Below are positions 6,001 through 6,985 of a stretch of DNA of 6,985 nucleotides, in pieces. The translations under genes and the position numbers were made by a program. A model generated the notes under the pieces. It had not been told where the DNA came from. It worked only from the letters and a program-made list of their open reading frames with translations, and made no database searches. The stretch covers positions 1 through 6,985 of the forward strand of contig JBBRLA010000467.1 of assembly GCA_038231615.1 (NCBI GenBank), read 5' to 3'. This stretch comes from JBBRLA01 sp038231615 (GTDB lineage: Bacteria; Myxococcota_A; Polyangia; Palsa-1104; JAEUJZ01). The number at the start of each line of letters is the position of its first letter. Position 1 is the first letter of the stretch.

Positions 6001-6985
6001 CCCTGCACAAGCTGGAAACGCTGGCGATCCACGCGGGGCAGGCCCCGGAGGCGACCACCGGGGCGATCTCGACCCCGGTGTTCCTGACCTCGACGTACGT
6101 GCAGTCCGGGCCGGGGGAACACAAGGGGTATGAATACTCCCGTTCGCAGAACCCGACGCGGGAGGCACTGGAGCAGAACCTGGCGGCGCTGGAGGGCGGG
6201 CGTCACGGGATGTGCTTCGCCTCGGGGTGCGCGGCGACGACTACGGTGCTGCACATGTTGAAGTCGGGCGATCACGTGATCGCCGGGGACGACCTGTACG
6301 GGGGGACGTTCCGCATCTTCGAGCGGGTGATGCGGCAGTTCGGGCTGGACGTGACGTACGTGGACCCGACGCGGACGGAGCAGTTCGCGGAGGCGGTGCG
6401 GCCGAATACTAAGCTGTGCTGGATCGAGACGCCTAGCAATCCGCTGCTGAAGATCTGCGACCTGGAGAAGGTGGCCGGGATCTGCCGGCAGCACGGGGTG
6501 ATGCTGGCGGTGGACAACACGTTCCTGACGCCGGCTTTGCAGCGACCGCTGGAACTGGGGGCGCACATGGTGGTGCACTCCACCACCAAGTACCTGAACG
6601 GGCACGCGGACGTAGTGGGCGGAGCGGTGATCACGGCGGACGACGAGATAGCGGAGCGGCTGCGGTTCCTGCAAAACGCGATCGGGGCGGTGCCCTCGCC
6701 GATGGACTGCTTTCTGGTGCTGCGGGGGACCAAGACGCTGATGGTGCGGATGGAGCGGCACGTGCAGAACGCGCAGGCGGTGGCGGAGTGGTTGCGGGAG
6801 CATGATCTGGTGGAACGGGTGATCTACCCGGGGCTGCGGGAGCACCCGCAGCATGATCTGGCGCGGCGGCAGATGCGGGGACCGGGGGGGATGATCAGCT
6901 TCGTGTTGAAAGAAGGCGGGCGCGGGGCGCTTTTGCGCGGGACGGCGCTTTTGCGCGGGGTGCGGCTGATCTCGTGCGCGGAGAG
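5997..6985 (+). CDS. Cystathionine gamma-lyase type PLP enzyme (3' end outside window)
   Basis: This Cys/Met-metabolism PLP enzyme most likely splits cystathionine to cysteine, ammonia and 2-oxobutyrate. The 329 visible residues show YEYSRSQNPTR (Tyr47 and Arg49, phosphate contacts from the partner subunit), DDLYGGT (Tyr101, stacks on PLP), AVDNTF (Asp173), and HSTTKYLNGH with the PLP lysine at 198. The stretch NAIGAVPSPMDCFL and VIYPGLREHPQHDLARRQ lie closer to gamma-lyases than to MetB gamma-synthases as I remember them, and the beta-synthase next door fits a lyase. The start at 5997 overlaps the previous stop (ATGA) and has no clear Shine-Dalgarno, so reinitiation is likely. Usual length is 380-400 residues; roughly 50-70 are missing at the window edge. 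Near the edge there is a duplicated ALLRG segment, described separately. Gamma-synthase activity cannot be excluded from sequence. Confidence 0.92.
   Translation, partial: MTLHKLETLAIHAGQAPEATTGAISTPVFLTSTYVQSGPGEHKGYEYSRSQNPTREALEQNLAALEGGRHGMCFASGCAATTTVLHMLKSGDHVIAGDDLYGGTFRIFERVMRQFGLDVTYVDPTRTEQFAEAVRPNTKLCWIETPSNPLLKICDLEKVAGICRQHGVMLAVDNTFLTPALQRPLELGAHMVVHSTTKYLNGHADVVGGAVITADDEIAERLRFLQNAIGAVPSPMDCFLVLRGTKTLMVRMERHVQNAQAVAEWLREHDLVERVIYPGLREHPQHDLARRQMRGPGGMISFVLKEGGRGALLRGTALLRGVRLISCAE
6927..6959 (+). repeat. 18-base-period tandem repeat inside the gamma-lyase gene
   Basis: GCGCTTTTGCGCGGG occurs at 6927-6941 and again at 6945-6959, with period 18, giving the in-frame peptide ALLRG-T-ALLRG. 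Each copy also contains the small palindrome GCGC-TTTT-GCGC. Confidence 0.75.

Overview
The window looks like chromosomal DNA from a high-GC, Gram-negative bacterium, most likely a myxobacterium (Myxococcota, formerly Deltaproteobacteria). The strongest hint is a large exported protein with eight copies of a glycine- and cysteine-rich module of a kind I associate with myxobacterial secreted lipoproteins. It follows a lipoprotein-type leader and an Asp/Gly-rich linker. This placement is inference from protein style and base composition, not from a marker gene.

Positions 1-1081 hold little intact coding sequence. A minus-strand response-regulator receiver domain (291-581) keeps its phosphoacceptor half and has lost its first strand and acidic pair, so it reads as a relic. 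Around it lie several inverted repeats: a nested pair at 149-262, a 10-bp pair at 195-296, a perfect 14-bp pair at 693-780 inside an AT-rich island (42% GC by hand count over 661-780), and two small adjacent hairpins at 841-879. This is the least explained part of the window.

Positions 1082-3616 encode an 844-residue, 76-cysteine exported protein laid out symmetrically: leader, four 8-Cys modules, a core of about 390 residues (carboxypeptidase-regulatory-like beta domain followed by a Rossmann/ThuA-like segment), then four more 8-Cys modules. A 147-base spacer follows.

Positions 3764-6985 form a tight plus-strand operon of three genes joined by two 4-base ATGA overlaps: a YbjN/T3SS-chaperone-like protein with a Lys/Ala/His/Glu repeat tail, a heme-less cystathionine beta-synthase with a CBS-domain pair, and a cystathionine gamma-lyase-type PLP enzyme cut by the window edge. 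The last two are the complete reverse transsulfuration route (homocysteine + serine to cystathionine to cysteine). A cysteine-making operon beside a gene for an extremely cysteine-rich exported protein may be coincidence or a functional pairing.

A further signal runs through the coding DNA: third codon positions change from mostly C to mostly G going 3', within the repeat protein and again across the operon. No CRISPR array, tRNA, rRNA or intact mobile element was recognised.
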